DNA of 64,000 nt from Neorhodopirellula lusitana (GCF_900182915.1 NZ_FXUG01000001.1:1-64000); one strand, 5' to 3'. Counted from the stretch's first letter, positions 1 through 9,588 are shown. Numbers and translations: made by a program. The notes: generated by a model from the sequence alone, not told the origin.

Positions 1-475
1 TGGTTTGTAGCACTCGCATATGTAATGCGATTAACCGTTTCCAGCGAGGCCATTTTTTTTGCCAGCAAACAACACGCCTAAGCTGGACGCTCTCTTTAGC
101 CTTGACTCCAACGGTTTAGGTAAGGAGAAGGCGACCATTTCCTGTTCCATCTCATTGGCGGGTTGAGGCAACCCGCACTATGCGGTGGCGGAATCCATCA
201 TAGGGGCAAGCCTGAACAGCACGGGATTAAGCTGCTCTGATCTAGATGCAGTGCCAATTGGGCCATGCACCCACTTTTGCTCGCAACCCGAACCGAAACC
301 GTTACACCACAGAAGCTTAGGCTTATGCCCGTGCTATCCGTACCGAACACCTTTGTTTCAAACCTGGCTTAAACTTGTCGATCATTCCATTGACGGGCGT
401 GATGGAAGTTGTGTGCATCCGACAGCTAACAGGACTGATAATTCGTGCAGCGATGTTAGTGATCGCAAGCTGGCC
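1..475. other. Left-edge region with no supported gene
   Basis: I see no convincing gene here. The one open frame on the plus strand (185-544) has no recognisable domain and runs into the 3' end of the permease gene on the other strand. A perfect 8-bp hairpin, gcgggttg/caacccgc with a 3-nt loop, lies at 158-176, and a weaker 5-bp hairpin at 450-466 just beyond the permease stop. Neither has a T-tract. A run of eight T lies at 53-60 without a strong stem before it. Confidence 0.5.
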
Positions 476-1333
476 CTAAGAACTGGCGCTGCGGTAGCTG
501 CCCAGGGCCGTACGGAAAACCCAGCGACTGACCAGGACGCTTAGTATCGTGGCGACGATCGCCCAGCCCACCAACATCCACTCGGAGTCACTGCGTGGGT
601 CAATCGGTTTGGCGATCAAGCGGGCCGGGACGTTGACGACAACGAGCACAGGAATCACGAAGGTGAAAAGTCCATACAACGGGGTTCCCCAGCCGCGGTT
701 GTAGATCTCCATCGGGTAGCGACTGAAGTTGGTGATGTAAAACCAAAAGTTGTAGAGCGTTTGGTTTCGTCCCAGCCAAATGCTGGTCGCTGACAAACAG
801 ATCATCAAGCTGTACATGATCGCGACGCCGCACGCACAAAAGAGCACGTACAACAGCGACGCCGATAACGTCGGCACGTAAGGATCCACCTCACGACCAG
901 CCAGACGCGACAGCGCAACCACCATGATCACTAGACCAGCAGCGAAGTTCGCCAGAGAGCTCCAGCTAACCCGACGGAACGAAATCAAGAACTGGGTATC
1001 GATCGGTTTCAGCAACGCGAAATCCAATCCACCCGTTCGAATCAGCTCACTGAATTCTTCCGCGTTAGGCATGAAGAAAGCCTGCACGACCGAGTTGATG
1101 AACCAAGTCGTGGCTAGAAACAGAAAGAACTTTTCACGGTCCCATCCAGTGTCCGCGCCGATCGTCGACGTGTACTGGAAGATAATCAAGTAGAACCCCA
1201 CGTTCATCGCTGTCCAGCCAAGACTGCTGATGCATTCGATGACGAAGTTTGTGCGGAAGGTCATGTCTCGCACAAGACTATTGCGAGCGAACGTTTGAAA
1301 AACCCGGCGGTATCTATTCAGTTCAGAAAACAT
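476..1333 (-). CDS. ABC-2 type permease (COG3694-like)
   Basis: A 285-residue integral membrane protein resembling the DUF990/COG3694 half of paired ABC-2 exporters. It has about six hydrophobic segments. The segment EELIRTGGLDFALLKPID-like, around residues 95-115, is typical of this family: cytosolic, between membrane helices, with an LLKPID element. Only 3 bp separate it from the stop of the upstream permease. Its Shine-Dalgarno (GGAGG, 8 nt before ATG) is embedded in the last codons of that gene, so the two are almost certainly co-translated. The ATPase that should energise the pair is not adjacent. The substrate is unknown; assignment is by overall resemblance. Confidence 0.85.
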   Translation of the reverse strand: MFSELNRYRRVFQTFARNSLVRDMTFRTNFVIECISSLGWTAMNVGFYLIIFQYTSTIGADTGWDREKFFLFLATTWFINSVVQAFFMPNAEEFSELIRTGGLDFALLKPIDTQFLISFRRVSWSSLANFAAGLVIMVVALSRLAGREVDPYVPTLSASLLYVLFCACGVAIMYSLMICLSATSIWLGRNQTLYNFWFYITNFSRYPMEIYNRGWGTPLYGLFTFVIPVLVVVNVPARLIAKPIDPRSDSEWMLVGWAIVATILSVLVSRWVFRTALGSYRSASS

Positions 1334-1336
1334 GGC

Positions 1337-2272
1337 TCAGCCTCCGTAGCCGCTGTATCGAGAAACACCGCGAGCGTAGGCAACCCGGCAAACAACGATA
1401 AAGAAAACAAGCCATGCAGCTTCCATCGCCATTTCGCCAGCCAGTTCATCCTCGGGGATTTTTCCCAGGAACACAGCAGCAGGAAAGTAGGCCAGATACT
1501 TCAGCGGCAACAAATTCACGAACCATTCGATGTTGTCAGGCAACAAGGACAGCGGGAACATGTGACCGGACAGAAAGAAGCTGAACAGCATATACAGGAA
1601 CAGCAGCGAGGAGACTTCAAGAAACCAAAAACCGATCATGCCGATGGCTGCTTCCAAGAAGAAACCAATCGCGAATCCCATCGCCAAGGACGCGAGGAAG
1701 GCAAAGAACAAATGCGGCGGCGGGAACCCGCTAACGAAGTAGTCGCGGCAGAGATAAAAAACTAAGCCGAAAGGTGCAAAGGCAACCGCGTAATAGGCGA
1801 TTTTGTGAGCGATGCGATTGAGCAAAAGGAAGCCAATCAAATCGATCGGCTGAATCATGTAGCGTTTGATCTCCCCTTCGCGAATCTGCTGGGCGATCCC
1901 CGACGCCAAGCCAGGCATACTTGAAAACGCTCGTGCGATCATCGTCAGCAAGTAGTATGCGACCATGTCACGGAAACCGAATCCGCCGATCTGTGCGGTC
2001 GGTTCACCCGACGGGTTTTCCGAAACCAGCTGTTCCGATCGTTCACTGATCCCCGCCGCATCGATGGAATCGAAGATCGCCCACCACAAGAAAATTTGCG
2101 TGATGATCGGCAAGAAACGCATCAACGTGCCCAACGCGAAGTCGCCGCGATAAACCAGGCGCTCGGACAACGCAACGCTGAAGATCATTTTCCAAATTCG
2201 CAACCTTCCCAGCCAACCGATTGGTTGGTGAGCTGAGTCGTTGGGTGGCGTGTAGGAGGCGGTTGCGCTCAT
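1337..2272 (-). CDS. ABC-2 type permease (COG4587-like)
   Basis: A 311-residue membrane protein, the upstream partner of the permease that follows 3 bp later. The N-terminal 30 residues are polar, then come about six transmembrane helices. The stretch YMIQPIDLIGFLLLNRIAHK (about residues 138-157) is the family's equivalent of the LLKPID element in its partner. Such pairs normally form a heterodimeric export channel in the inner membrane with a separate ATPase. The ATPase is usually just upstream, but here a divergent oxidoreductase gene lies upstream, so it must be encoded elsewhere, possibly beyond the left edge. Start is the ATG at 2272. Confidence 0.85.
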   Translation of the reverse strand: MSATASYTPPNDSAHQPIGWLGRLRIWKMIFSVALSERLVYRGDFALGTLMRFLPIITQIFLWWAIFDSIDAAGISERSEQLVSENPSGEPTAQIGGFGFRDMVAYYLLTMIARAFSSMPGLASGIAQQIREGEIKRYMIQPIDLIGFLLLNRIAHKIAYYAVAFAPFGLVFYLCRDYFVSGFPPPHLFFAFLASLAMGFAIGFFLEAAIGMIGFWFLEVSSLLFLYMLFSFFLSGHMFPLSLLPDNIEWFVNLLPLKYLAYFPAAVFLGKIPEDELAGEMAMEAAWLVFFIVVCRVAYARGVSRYSGYGG

Positions 2273-2360
2273 TCGTTACTTCAAGGTTCGGTTTGCTTCG
2301 AGAACATGATTGGCGTTGCAGCGACGCATTGGATGGATGCGTCGTTCAAAACGCGGGTGT

Positions 2361-3401
2361 CTACAGCGACACAGTCTTGCCGCTACGTGCACTCTCGTAG
2401 ATCGCGCAGATTAGTTCGATGCTTCGTCGACCTTCGGAGCCGTCAATTTGCGGCTGGTCGCCAGAGGCAATTGCGTTCAAAAAGTCGTTGAACACGGCGG
2501 TATGGCCATGATGTCCGATCGCGGCTGGATCGGCCGCACCGCCGCCAGTTTCGGTCTTACCCGCCATCCGTTGCCGGATGGCGTCGTCTTCATCGGTTTC
2601 TTTTTCAAAGGTCCACTGGGTCAGGTCTTCTTCCTCGAGCACGGCACTGCCTTCGCTGCCGCCGATTTCCACTCGCTTGAGCGCGCCGGGGAAAGTCGTC
2701 GTGGTGGCCTCGATGACTCCGAAGGCACCGTTTTCGAATTCGATGTTCGCGACGACGGTGTCTTCGACTTCGATTCGTTCGTGGGTCATGGTTCCCATCA
2801 TGGCGCTGACTCGCTTGACTGGGCCCATCAGCCACAACAGCAGGTCGACGCTGTGGACAGCTTGGTTCATCAGTGCTCCACCGCCGTCCAGTTCCCAGGT
2901 GCCACGCCACGCGCCGCTATCGTAGTACTCTTGGCTGCGGTACCACTTCACGTACGTGTCGCCGAGTGTGATTTTGCCGAAACGTCCGTCATCGACAGCC
3001 TGTTTCATCAGCCGTGATGATTCGTGGAAACGACTTTGGAAGGTCACGCCCAATTTGACGCCGGCGGCTTTGCACGCGGCGATGATCTGGTCGCACTTTT
3101 CGACCGTGACTTCCAGCGGTTTTTCCACCATGACGTGCTTGCCAGCCTGCGCGGCGGCGATGGCGGGTTCCAGGTGAGCTCCCGAAGGAGTGCAGATTGA
3201 CACCGTCTGGATTTCGGGATCGGCCAGCATTTCGTCGAGCGTTTCGAAAGCTCGGCAGCCGTGCTTGGCGGCAAATTCTTGAGCGCGAGCAAAATTTCGG
3301 TTGAAACAGCCAACCAGTTTTCCGTTTTGGCTATCGGCGATCGCTTTGGCATGAAAATTTGAGATCATGCCGACGCCGATAATTCCAATTCCTATAGTCA
3401 T
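2361..3401 (-). CDS. Gfo/Idh/MocA family oxidoreductase
   Basis: An NAD(P)-dependent sugar dehydrogenase-like protein of 346 residues. It opens directly with the Rossmann fingerprint (IGIGIIGVGMISNFHAKAI), followed by the EKPLE element near residue 98 that holds the conserved lysine, and a C-terminal alpha/beta domain containing GGGALMNQAVHSVDLLLWLM. I chose the ATG at 3401. The open frame extends to a TTG at 3437, but that adds 12 residues before the first beta strand and has no ribosome site. It is divergent from mfd. These enzymes are very abundant in planctomycetes and the substrate cannot be read from sequence. Confidence 0.9.
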   Translation of the reverse strand: MTIGIGIIGVGMISNFHAKAIADSQNGKLVGCFNRNFARAQEFAAKHGCRAFETLDEMLADPEIQTVSICTPSGAHLEPAIAAAQAGKHVMVEKPLEVTVEKCDQIIAACKAAGVKLGVTFQSRFHESSRLMKQAVDDGRFGKITLGDTYVKWYRSQEYYDSGAWRGTWELDGGGALMNQAVHSVDLLLWLMGPVKRVSAMMGTMTHERIEVEDTVVANIEFENGAFGVIEATTTTFPGALKRVEIGGSEGSAVLEEEDLTQWTFEKETDEDDAIRQRMAGKTETGGGAADPAAIGHHGHTAVFNDFLNAIASGDQPQIDGSEGRRSIELICAIYESARSGKTVSL

Positions 3402-3490
3402 GAAGTGTCTTGGTGTGCAGGAGGTGAGGATGGACAAAAGCGGGGAACGGACGCCTTGAGCTAGGCGGATTCGTATGATCAGGATACGTT

Positions 3491-6400
3491 TTGAGCTTCA
3501 AAGCCGCCACCGATGGTCATGCCGTGCCCACAGCCAATCGTCCAAATCGCCGTCGTTCCGAAGAAACCGGTAGCTCTCTGGAAAGCAAAATCCCTCTGAA
3601 ACGCAAAACCCAGTCGAAACGCGGTCGTTTGCCCAAGATCCGCAGCCTGCATGACGTGCCAGCCATCCTGGATGTCACGGCCGGGATCGGGAAAGCCGTC
3701 GCAAAGCAAAAGCGGGACACCCCGCTGGCGTTTGCCGGCGTGTGGGGCGGGATTCGTGGTCTGTTAGCGTCTACCCTGACTCGGCATACCCCGCATGTGT
3801 TGGTTTTGCTGCCTCAGGCGGTCGATGCGGACATCGTCGCGGGGGACGTGCGTTCGTTTGGAATCTCGGACGTGGTGGCGTTACCGTTGTCCGCTGGCGA
3901 TGGAACCGGCTCGTCGATCCGGGATGCGGACTACGCTGCTCGTTTGCAGGTTTTGCAATCGTTGCGAGGGCGGGACCTGGCGAGCCCGGATCCACTTGTG
4001 GTGACGGCCTACATCGGCGCGGCCATCCAAAAGGTCCCCTCCGTGGATCGCTTGACCCGTGCGACTCGGACTTTGTCAGTGGGTGACGAGGTCGACCCCG
4101 AATCGATTCGGAAATGGCTTGCTGAGGCTGGGTTCGCCAATACGACAGCGGTTCAGGTGCCGGGCGAGTTCGCCAGCCGAGGCGGATTGTTAGACATTCA
4201 TTCTCCTGACCAGACGACACCGATTCGGATTGAGTGGTTTGGCGACGAGATTGAATCCATTCGTCGGTTCGACCCCGCGACTCAGCGCAGCAACGATTCG
4301 ATCACCAGTGTCGAAATCGCCGCAATCGGAGCCGATGGTCCACCGCCGCCCATGTTGTCGGACCAGCACTTTGATCCGGACGCGGACGTTCCAGAGCCGG
4401 AGGTCGTGGATCCCAATCAGGTTTACCAAGAAGACACGGAAGGCGCCGAGACCACGATCGTGGACTACTTGCCCAAGGACACGGTGGTCTTGTTGGTTGA
4501 TCCGGCGGAATGTCAGGCCACCAGCGACGCGTTGTTGAAACGCGTGGCCCGGACGGAACGTTTTGTGACCATGTCTGAATTGCTATCGGGGCTGCAAAGC
4601 CATCGCGTGGTGACGGGCAGCTTGCTGGCCAGCGGCGACGGTTCGGATGTGGTTGATTTGCAAACCGCTGGGGCGGATAGCTTCGCGGCGTCGCTTGACG
4701 AAACCAAAACGCGAGTCGACAGCGTCGCGGCGGGCCACGAAGTGATTGTGGTCGGGGACACGCCCGCCGACGGACAACGGCTAACGGAATTGTTGGCCGA
4801 AACGGAGGCCGCCCGATCCGGCCGTCTGCACATGACCGTCGCCGACCTGAGTGGTGGTTTTCGCTTGTCCCAGGCCGAGGTGTTGGTGCTGACGGGGGCG
4901 GAATTGTTTCACCGCAGTCCCGTCCGGCGGACCTCCACGCGCGTTCGTGGCAAGCCGATCGATAGCTTTTTGCAGCTGACGCCGGGCGACTTGGTTATCC
5001 ACCTTTCCCACGGGATCGGCTTATATCGAGGTTTGCACTCGATTGAAAAGAACGGCCAACATCAAGAACACCTTACGATCGAGTTTGACGGTGGGACCAA
5101 AATTCATGTCCCGGCAACGCGGATCCAATTGATCCAGCGTTACGTCGGTGGCACCAAGACTCGACCTCGGCTCGCCAAAATTGGCGGTATCTCGTGGACC
5201 AATCAGCGGAAGGCGGCTGAGTCGGCGGTGGTCGACATGGCAGACGAACTACTGGAATTACAAGCCAAAAGAGCCACCAAACGTGGCATCACCTTTGATC
5301 CCGATAATGAATGGCAGCGGCAGTTTGATGCGAGCTTCCCGTATCTGGAAACGCCCGATCAGGTGACCGCGATCGATGCGTTGAAAGAGGACATGGAGTC
5401 GCACCGTCCGATGGACCGGTTGATTTGCGGCGATGTTGGTTTTGGGAAAACGGAGGTCGCAATGCGTGCGGCTTTCAAAGCGGTCACCTCGGGCTATCAG
5501 GTTGCCGTGCTGGTGCCGACGACGGTGTTGGCCGAGCAGCACTACCATTCGTTTTGCAACCGGATGGCCGAGTTCCCGGTCGAAATTCGCAAACTGTCGC
5601 GGTTTTGTACGGCGGCGGAGCAACGCGAGACGGTCAAGGAAATTCGCCGCGGTAAGGTGGACATCGTGGTGGGAACCCACCGCGTCGCCAGCAAAGATGT
5701 TGACTTTAACAACTTGGGTTTGGTCATCATTGATGAAGAGCAACGCTTTGGCGTGGCCGTCAAGGAACGGTTGAAGACGAAGCACACCAACGTGGATGTG
5801 TTGACGTTGTCAGCCACGCCGATTCCGCGAACGCTGCACATGGCGTTGGTGGGAGCGCGTGATATTAGTAATCTCGAAACGCCGCCGGCTGAACGGATGG
5901 CGGTGGAGACGAAGGTCACTCGCTGGGATCCCAAAATGGTGCGTTCGGCAATCGTGCGTGAACTGAACCGGGGCGGCCAGATGTACTTCGTGCACAACCG
6001 CATCGGGGACATGGATGACTTGGCCGCCAAAATCAAGGATGTCGTTCCCGAGATTCGGATCGGGATCGGGCATGGCCAGATGGGCGAAGGCGAACTGGAG
6101 CAGGTGATGGTCGACTTCATCGACCACAAGTTCGACATGTTGCTGGCCACGACGATCATTGAAAGCGGTCTGGATATCCCCAATGCCAACACGATGTTCA
6201 TCGATGATGGCAACCGATATGGGCTGGCAGACTTGCACCAACTGCGTGGGCGTGTGGGGCGATACAAGCATCAAGCCTATTGTTACTTGTTGGTGTCGCC
6301 GACCAAGCACTTGACGCCCGAAGCCAGCAAACGCTTGCGGGCGATCGAAGAGTACTCGCAAATGGGCGCTGGCTTTGCCATTTCGATGCGAGACCTGGAA

Positions 6401-6961
6401 ATTCGTGGTGCTGGGAATCTATTGGGGAGTCAACAGAGCGGTCACATCGCTGCGGTTGGTTACGAGATGTATTGCCAGTTGCTTGAGGAGGCGGTGCGTC
6501 AAGCACAGAAACTGCCGCCGAAGTTGTCAGCGGATGTGGATATCGATCTACCGATTGAAGCCTATTTGCCGGACGACTATGTGCCTGACCTGCGTCACAA
6601 AATTGATCTGTATCGTCGTATGACACGGATTGACCGAGCCGATCAAATTGTGGCGTTCCAAGAAGAGTTGATTGACCGCTTCGGCCCGATCCCGGCCGCT
6701 GCGAAACGCATGATCGAATTATGCGAGATGCGTTTGGATGCCGCTGCGTGGGGCATTGCCGCGATCACGTCCAACGACCGCTTCATTATCTTGGAGTACG
6801 CGAATCGTCGGCGGATGGAACAGCTTGCGAAAGATTCGACTGTTCCAGTGCGGCTGGTTGATAACCGGAAGGCTTACATTCCTATCAAAGACTTTGATAT
6901 GTCCAATCCGACTGGCCAGGCTTGGTTGCAGTTGGCTCGGGCTGCGCTTTGGATTGGTTGA
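3491..6961 (+). CDS. mfd: Transcription-repair coupling factor Mfd
   Basis: A full-length Mfd (1156 residues) that removes RNA polymerase stalled at lesions and recruits UvrA. Visible domains in order: a UvrB-like N-terminal region; a CarD/RID polymerase-interaction domain starting at about residue 496 (LTPGDLVIHLSHGIGLYRG); an SF2 translocase with Walker A GDVGFGKTE (about 647-655) and DEEQ box (about 748-751), followed by SATPIPRTL; a TRCF motif region with IIESGLDIPNANTMFI; and a C-terminal domain. The only possible start before the first domain is TTG at 3491, supported by AGGA six bases upstream. There is a 40-residue basic N-terminal extension. Divergent from the oxidoreductase gene, probably its own transcription unit. 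Confidence 0.97.
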   Translation: MSFKAATDGHAVPTANRPNRRRSEETGSSLESKIPLKRKTQSKRGRLPKIRSLHDVPAILDVTAGIGKAVAKQKRDTPLAFAGVWGGIRGLLASTLTRHTPHVLVLLPQAVDADIVAGDVRSFGISDVVALPLSAGDGTGSSIRDADYAARLQVLQSLRGRDLASPDPLVVTAYIGAAIQKVPSVDRLTRATRTLSVGDEVDPESIRKWLAEAGFANTTAVQVPGEFASRGGLLDIHSPDQTTPIRIEWFGDEIESIRRFDPATQRSNDSITSVEIAAIGADGPPPPMLSDQHFDPDADVPEPEVVDPNQVYQEDTEGAETTIVDYLPKDTVVLLVDPAECQATSDALLKRVARTERFVTMSELLSGLQSHRVVTGSLLASGDGSDVVDLQTAGADSFAASLDETKTRVDSVAAGHEVIVVGDTPADGQRLTELLAETEAARSGRLHMTVADLSGGFRLSQAEVLVLTGAELFHRSPVRRTSTRVRGKPIDSFLQLTPGDLVIHLSHGIGLYRGLHSIEKNGQHQEHLTIEFDGGTKIHVPATRIQLIQRYVGGTKTRPRLAKIGGISWTNQRKAAESAVVDMADELLELQAKRATKRGITFDPDNEWQRQFDASFPYLETPDQVTAIDALKEDMESHRPMDRLICGDVGFGKTEVAMRAAFKAVTSGYQVAVLVPTTVLAEQHYHSFCNRMAEFPVEIRKLSRFCTAAEQRETVKEIRRGKVDIVVGTHRVASKDVDFNNLGLVIIDEEQRFGVAVKERLKTKHTNVDVLTLSATPIPRTLHMALVGARDISNLETPPAERMAVETKVTRWDPKMVRSAIVRELNRGGQMYFVHNRIGDMDDLAAKIKDVVPEIRIGIGHGQMGEGELEQVMVDFIDHKFDMLLATTIIESGLDIPNANTMFIDDGNRYGLADLHQLRGRVGRYKHQAYCYLLVSPTKHLTPEASKRLRAIEEYSQMGAGFAISMRDLEIRGAGNLLGSQQSGHIAAVGYEMYCQLLEEAVRQAQKLPPKLSADVDIDLPIEAYLPDDYVPDLRHKIDLYRRMTRIDRADQIVAFQEELIDRFGPIPAAAKRMIELCEMRLDAAAWGIAAITSNDRFIILEYANRRRMEQLAKDSTVPVRLVDNRKAYIPIKDFDMSNPTGQAWLQLARAALWIG

Positions 6962-6966
6962 CGATT

Positions 6967-6990
6967 GCCGTTTGATGCTTGGGCAACGGC
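6967..6990. terminator. Possible bidirectional terminator between mfd and thioesterase
   Basis: Inverted repeat gccgtt/aacggc (6967-6972 with 6985-6990) in the 35-bp gap between two convergent genes. The stem is short and there is no clear T-tract, so this is only a candidate by position. Confidence 0.3.
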
Positions 6991-6996
6991 TAACGC

Positions 6997-7407
6997 TTAG
7001 CTAGAGAGCACGGTGCAAGTCGATGATCCCGTGGCAACCAGTTTGCCGCGTTGGTCGGTGATATTGCACTCAATAAATCCGATCCTCAAACCTCGCTGGA
7101 CCACCGTTGCGCTCGCTGACAGGCGTCCTTCACGTACCGGTCGAATGAAACTGACCTTCATTTCGATGGTCGAGAAATCCTCGCTATCCAGCAACGTGCG
7201 ACCGAACGCGATGCCCATGGCTGCATCGGCCAACGCCGAAACGAGTCCACCGTGCACCCGACCCATGGGGTTGTGATGTTGGGGGCCGCACTGGATATCA
7301 ACGATCGCTTGTCCCAACTTCCCTTCGGCCTCTGCTGATTCATCGAGTGGACGAACCTGGAAGCCAACCAAGCGAGAGATGGGGGCGTCGGAAAATCGTT
7401 GACTCAC
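6997..7407 (-). CDS. PaaI-family acyl-CoA thioesterase (hotdog fold)
   Basis: A 136-residue single-domain hotdog protein. The motif NPMGRVHGGLVSALADAAMG (about residues 46-65) is the PaaI/YbgC-type catalytic signature with the HGG turn and acidic helix residue. VKVSF/FIRPVREGRL and a C-terminal strand complete the fold. It should hydrolyse acyl- or aryl-CoA thioesters in the cytosol. It lies 97 bp downstream of a second hotdog protein (MaoC type) on the same strand and may share its transcript. Physiological substrate not determined. Confidence 0.88.
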   Translation of the reverse strand: MSQRFSDAPISRLVGFQVRPLDESAEAEGKLGQAIVDIQCGPQHHNPMGRVHGGLVSALADAAMGIAFGRTLLDSEDFSTIEMKVSFIRPVREGRLSASATVVQRGLRIGFIECNITDQRGKLVATGSSTCTVLSS

Positions 7408-7503
7408 TAAGGTGTCTTTGGGAGAGTGTCTTTGATCGGGAAGCTATAGCGAAAGTGGTTTCAGCCAACAGTCGCCGGTAACAGCATCGGCTGTGGTCAA
7501 GCG

Positions 7504-8118
7504 TTACCGCGGGCGGTTGGGTGCCGAAGTCGAACTGGTCTGCTTGGAACTGGGCTGCTTGGAGTACTGCTTACTGCCAGCCAAATTTGCTGCAGCACGG
7601 TTGCGGCTTTGGGAGGCCACGAGTGTCACGAAGCATCCCTGTTGAAGAGTCCGACCGTCATCGGAGACAAGGGTGCGAAGCCAGGTGACACGCCCGGCGC
7701 GGCGACCGTGTGGCTGGATTGCGGTGACCTTCGTGACGACGTGGACAACTTCCCCAAAGAAGATGGGGTTTTCGAACTGCCAATCACTGATCCCAACCAG
7801 TGCCAGTGTTGCCGCTCGAGGATGTTCCGTGCTCAGGCCGGCCAAAACGCTAAGACCGAGTAGTCCGTGGGCGACTGGGCGACCGAATGGGGAAGCCTTT
7901 GCCAATTCTCCCTTGTGCAGCGGGTCGAAGTCACCGGTTAACGCAGAAAACTGTTCGACATCTTCACTCGTGATCGTTCGGCTGGGGCTTTCCCAAACTT
8001 GACCAACGTGGAGATCTTCACAGTAATAGACGACTGTTTCATCCGTCGTTTTGGGCGAAAGCGTTTCCGCTAGGGCCTCAATCGGAGTCGAGTTCTCGTT
8101 GTTGACAATCATATTCAT
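7504..8118 (-). CDS. MaoC-like hotdog dehydratase domain protein
   Basis: A 204-residue protein with a MaoC/(R)-hydratase domain in residues 30-165. Visible are the early element EDLHVGQVWESPSRTITSED, the active-site region FSALTGDFDPLHKGELAKAS (Asp and His in the D-x-x-P-x-H order of hydratases), and ASPFGRPVAHGLLGLSVLAG. The last 35 residues are a polar tail built on SKQ repeats encoded by a 15-bp tandem duplication (7541-7570). Candidate role: enoyl-CoA hydratase or a related CoA-ester step. ATG at 8118; a second in-frame ATG is at 8112. Confidence 0.85.
   Translation of the reverse strand: MNMIVNNENSTPIEALAETLSPKTTDETVVYYCEDLHVGQVWESPSRTITSEDVEQFSALTGDFDPLHKGELAKASPFGRPVAHGLLGLSVLAGLSTEHPRAATLALVGISDWQFENPIFFGEVVHVVTKVTAIQPHGRRAGRVTWLRTLVSDDGRTLQQGCFVTLVASQSRNRAAANLAGSKQYSKQPSSKQTSSTSAPNRPR
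7541..7570. repeat. 15-bp tandem duplication in the MaoC tail
   Basis: Two imperfect 15-bp units, tgcttggaactgggc (7541-7555) and tgcttggagtactgc (7556-7570), inside the disordered C-terminal tail of the MaoC-like gene. Confidence 0.6.
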
Positions 8119-8290
8119 AAGTCAGCCGCCGCAGAATTATTCTGGAATGGATTCACCCGCCCGTCGAAGCACTCCAAATTTAGGAGCCGACAACTTGGTT
8201 TCAACCGTCCATGTAAACTTGCCTGATCGCGGACAAATCGACAAGCGATTTTCAGGATCGAAGCACCAGGGGAGTCCTAAACTCTGTATT

Positions 8291-8344
8291 TTAGTCCGAA
8301 TGAGTGATTTAATCCGAATGGTTATTCTAGTCCGAATGGGTGGC
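8291..8344. repeat. Three 18-bp direct repeats, intergenic
   Basis: Three consecutive 18-bp units start at 8291, 8309 and 8327. All share tccgaatg at exactly 18-bp spacing (8295, 8313, 8331). They lie in the 315-bp gap 8119-8433, about 175-225 bp upstream of the MaoC-like gene and just below the end of the MoxR gene. The rest of the gap shows no gene. The array could be a binding-site cluster or simply slippage-derived. Confidence 0.75.
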
Positions 8345-8433
8345 TTATGTCTGGTAGACGCCTCGGATCCTATTCGTAAGACGCGTTGGACGAGGGGATT
8401 TCGCTACCAATCAGGCCACAAGAGACAGCAAAT

Positions 8434-9486
8434 TTAAACCGGGATTTCCGTCAGTCCTACCACTGAATCGATGATCGCTTTCGTTTCATCCAGTGAATTA
8501 CTGGCGTTTCGCGAGCTGACGCGGTGTCCGAGGACATTGGGAGCCAACAACTGCACGTCATCGGGAAGTACGAAATCACGTCCTCGCAGTCCCGCGTGGG
8601 CCTGAGCAGCTCGCAGCAACATTTTGCAGCCACGAGGACTGCAGCCGACTCGCAAACGCCCGTCGTTTCGCGTGGCCGTTGCCAACGCGACCACATAAGT
8701 TGCCACTTTGCGGCTGACGGTGACTGATCGCACCCACGTCTGAAGTCGTTCGAGGTCATTGACATGCATTACGGGTTCAAGCCGTGATACAGGATCGTGA
8801 TCGGATTGCTCGATCAGCAGGTCGACCTCACTTTGTGGGTCTGGATAATCCATTTTCAGTCGGAACAGGAAACGGTCCAACTGCGACTCAGGCAAAGGAA
8901 ACGTGCCTTCGAAGCCAGCTGGGTTTTGGGTCGCGATCACCATGAAGGGACGCTTGAGGTGATGTCGCTCGCCTTCGATTGTTACTTGCGATTCGGCCAT
9001 CGCTTCTAGTAACGCACTTTGGGTTCGCGGTGAGGCTCGATTGATCTCGTCGGCCACCAACAGATTGCAGAAAACGGGGCCGGGCCGAAACTCGAATTCA
9101 CTGATGGAGGGTCGATAGATCGAGCCGCCGAGAATGTCGCCTGGCAATAAATCGGGTGTGCACTGGATCCGTTGGTATTCCAGGTCGATTAGCCGCGAAA
9201 CGGACTTCGCCATGGTCGTTTTACCGACGCCGGGTACGTCCTCCAACAGGATGGAGCCCTCTGCCAACAGGGATGTCAAAACCAGATCGATCACGTCGTC
9301 CTTGCCTCGGATGACGGTTCGTAACTTAGCTGAAACTTCATTAAGTTTCGTCCACGCATCGCCAATTTCAACGGACACGACCGGCGGCCCAGAATGTTGC
9401 GGGCTGGCCGAATCGACCGGGGGATGACTGGATGCGCTGCCTTCCAAAGGCTTCTTAGCTGAGAATATCACTCTCTTGAGACTCAC
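8434..9486 (-). CDS. MoxR-family AAA+ ATPase
   Basis: A 350-residue cytosolic AAA+ protein. Walker A is EDVPGVGKTT (about residues 82-91), Walker B LLVADEINRA, followed by the MoxR-typical TQSALLEAMAE, ATQNP sensor 1 and a C-terminal lid domain with SPRGCKMLLRAAQAHA. The first 40 residues are a Pro/Ser-rich extension. MoxR ATPases act as chaperone-like partners of von Willebrand factor A/DUF58 and Bat proteins, and are normally encoded next to them. Here the nearest DUF58 gene is 10 kb away (19276-20808) and a BatD-like gene 54 kb away, so the usual cluster is dispersed. Confidence 0.93.
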   Translation of the reverse strand: MSLKRVIFSAKKPLEGSASSHPPVDSASPQHSGPPVVSVEIGDAWTKLNEVSAKLRTVIRGKDDVIDLVLTSLLAEGSILLEDVPGVGKTTMAKSVSRLIDLEYQRIQCTPDLLPGDILGGSIYRPSISEFEFRPGPVFCNLLVADEINRASPRTQSALLEAMAESQVTIEGERHHLKRPFMVIATQNPAGFEGTFPLPESQLDRFLFRLKMDYPDPQSEVDLLIEQSDHDPVSRLEPVMHVNDLERLQTWVRSVTVSRKVATYVVALATATRNDGRLRVGCSPRGCKMLLRAAQAHAGLRGRDFVLPDDVQLLAPNVLGHRVSSRNASNSLDETKAIIDSVVGLTEIPV

Positions 9487-9588
9487 TTTTGTCGCAATCG
9501 GTCACGATGATTCAGTAAAAAGCGTGCGGGGAATCGCTAGCGTAGTACAAGCAGGCCTCGTTGAAAGGAGGCCGTTTTGACAACCGTC

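Noticed and set aside
185-544. 119-codon plus-strand frame at the left edge
   Set aside because: No domain, no ribosome site, and it overlaps the 3' end of a certain permease gene on the other strand.
8051-8437. 128-codon plus-strand frame across the 18-bp repeats
   Set aside because: It starts inside the MaoC-like gene on the opposite strand and its content follows the repeats.
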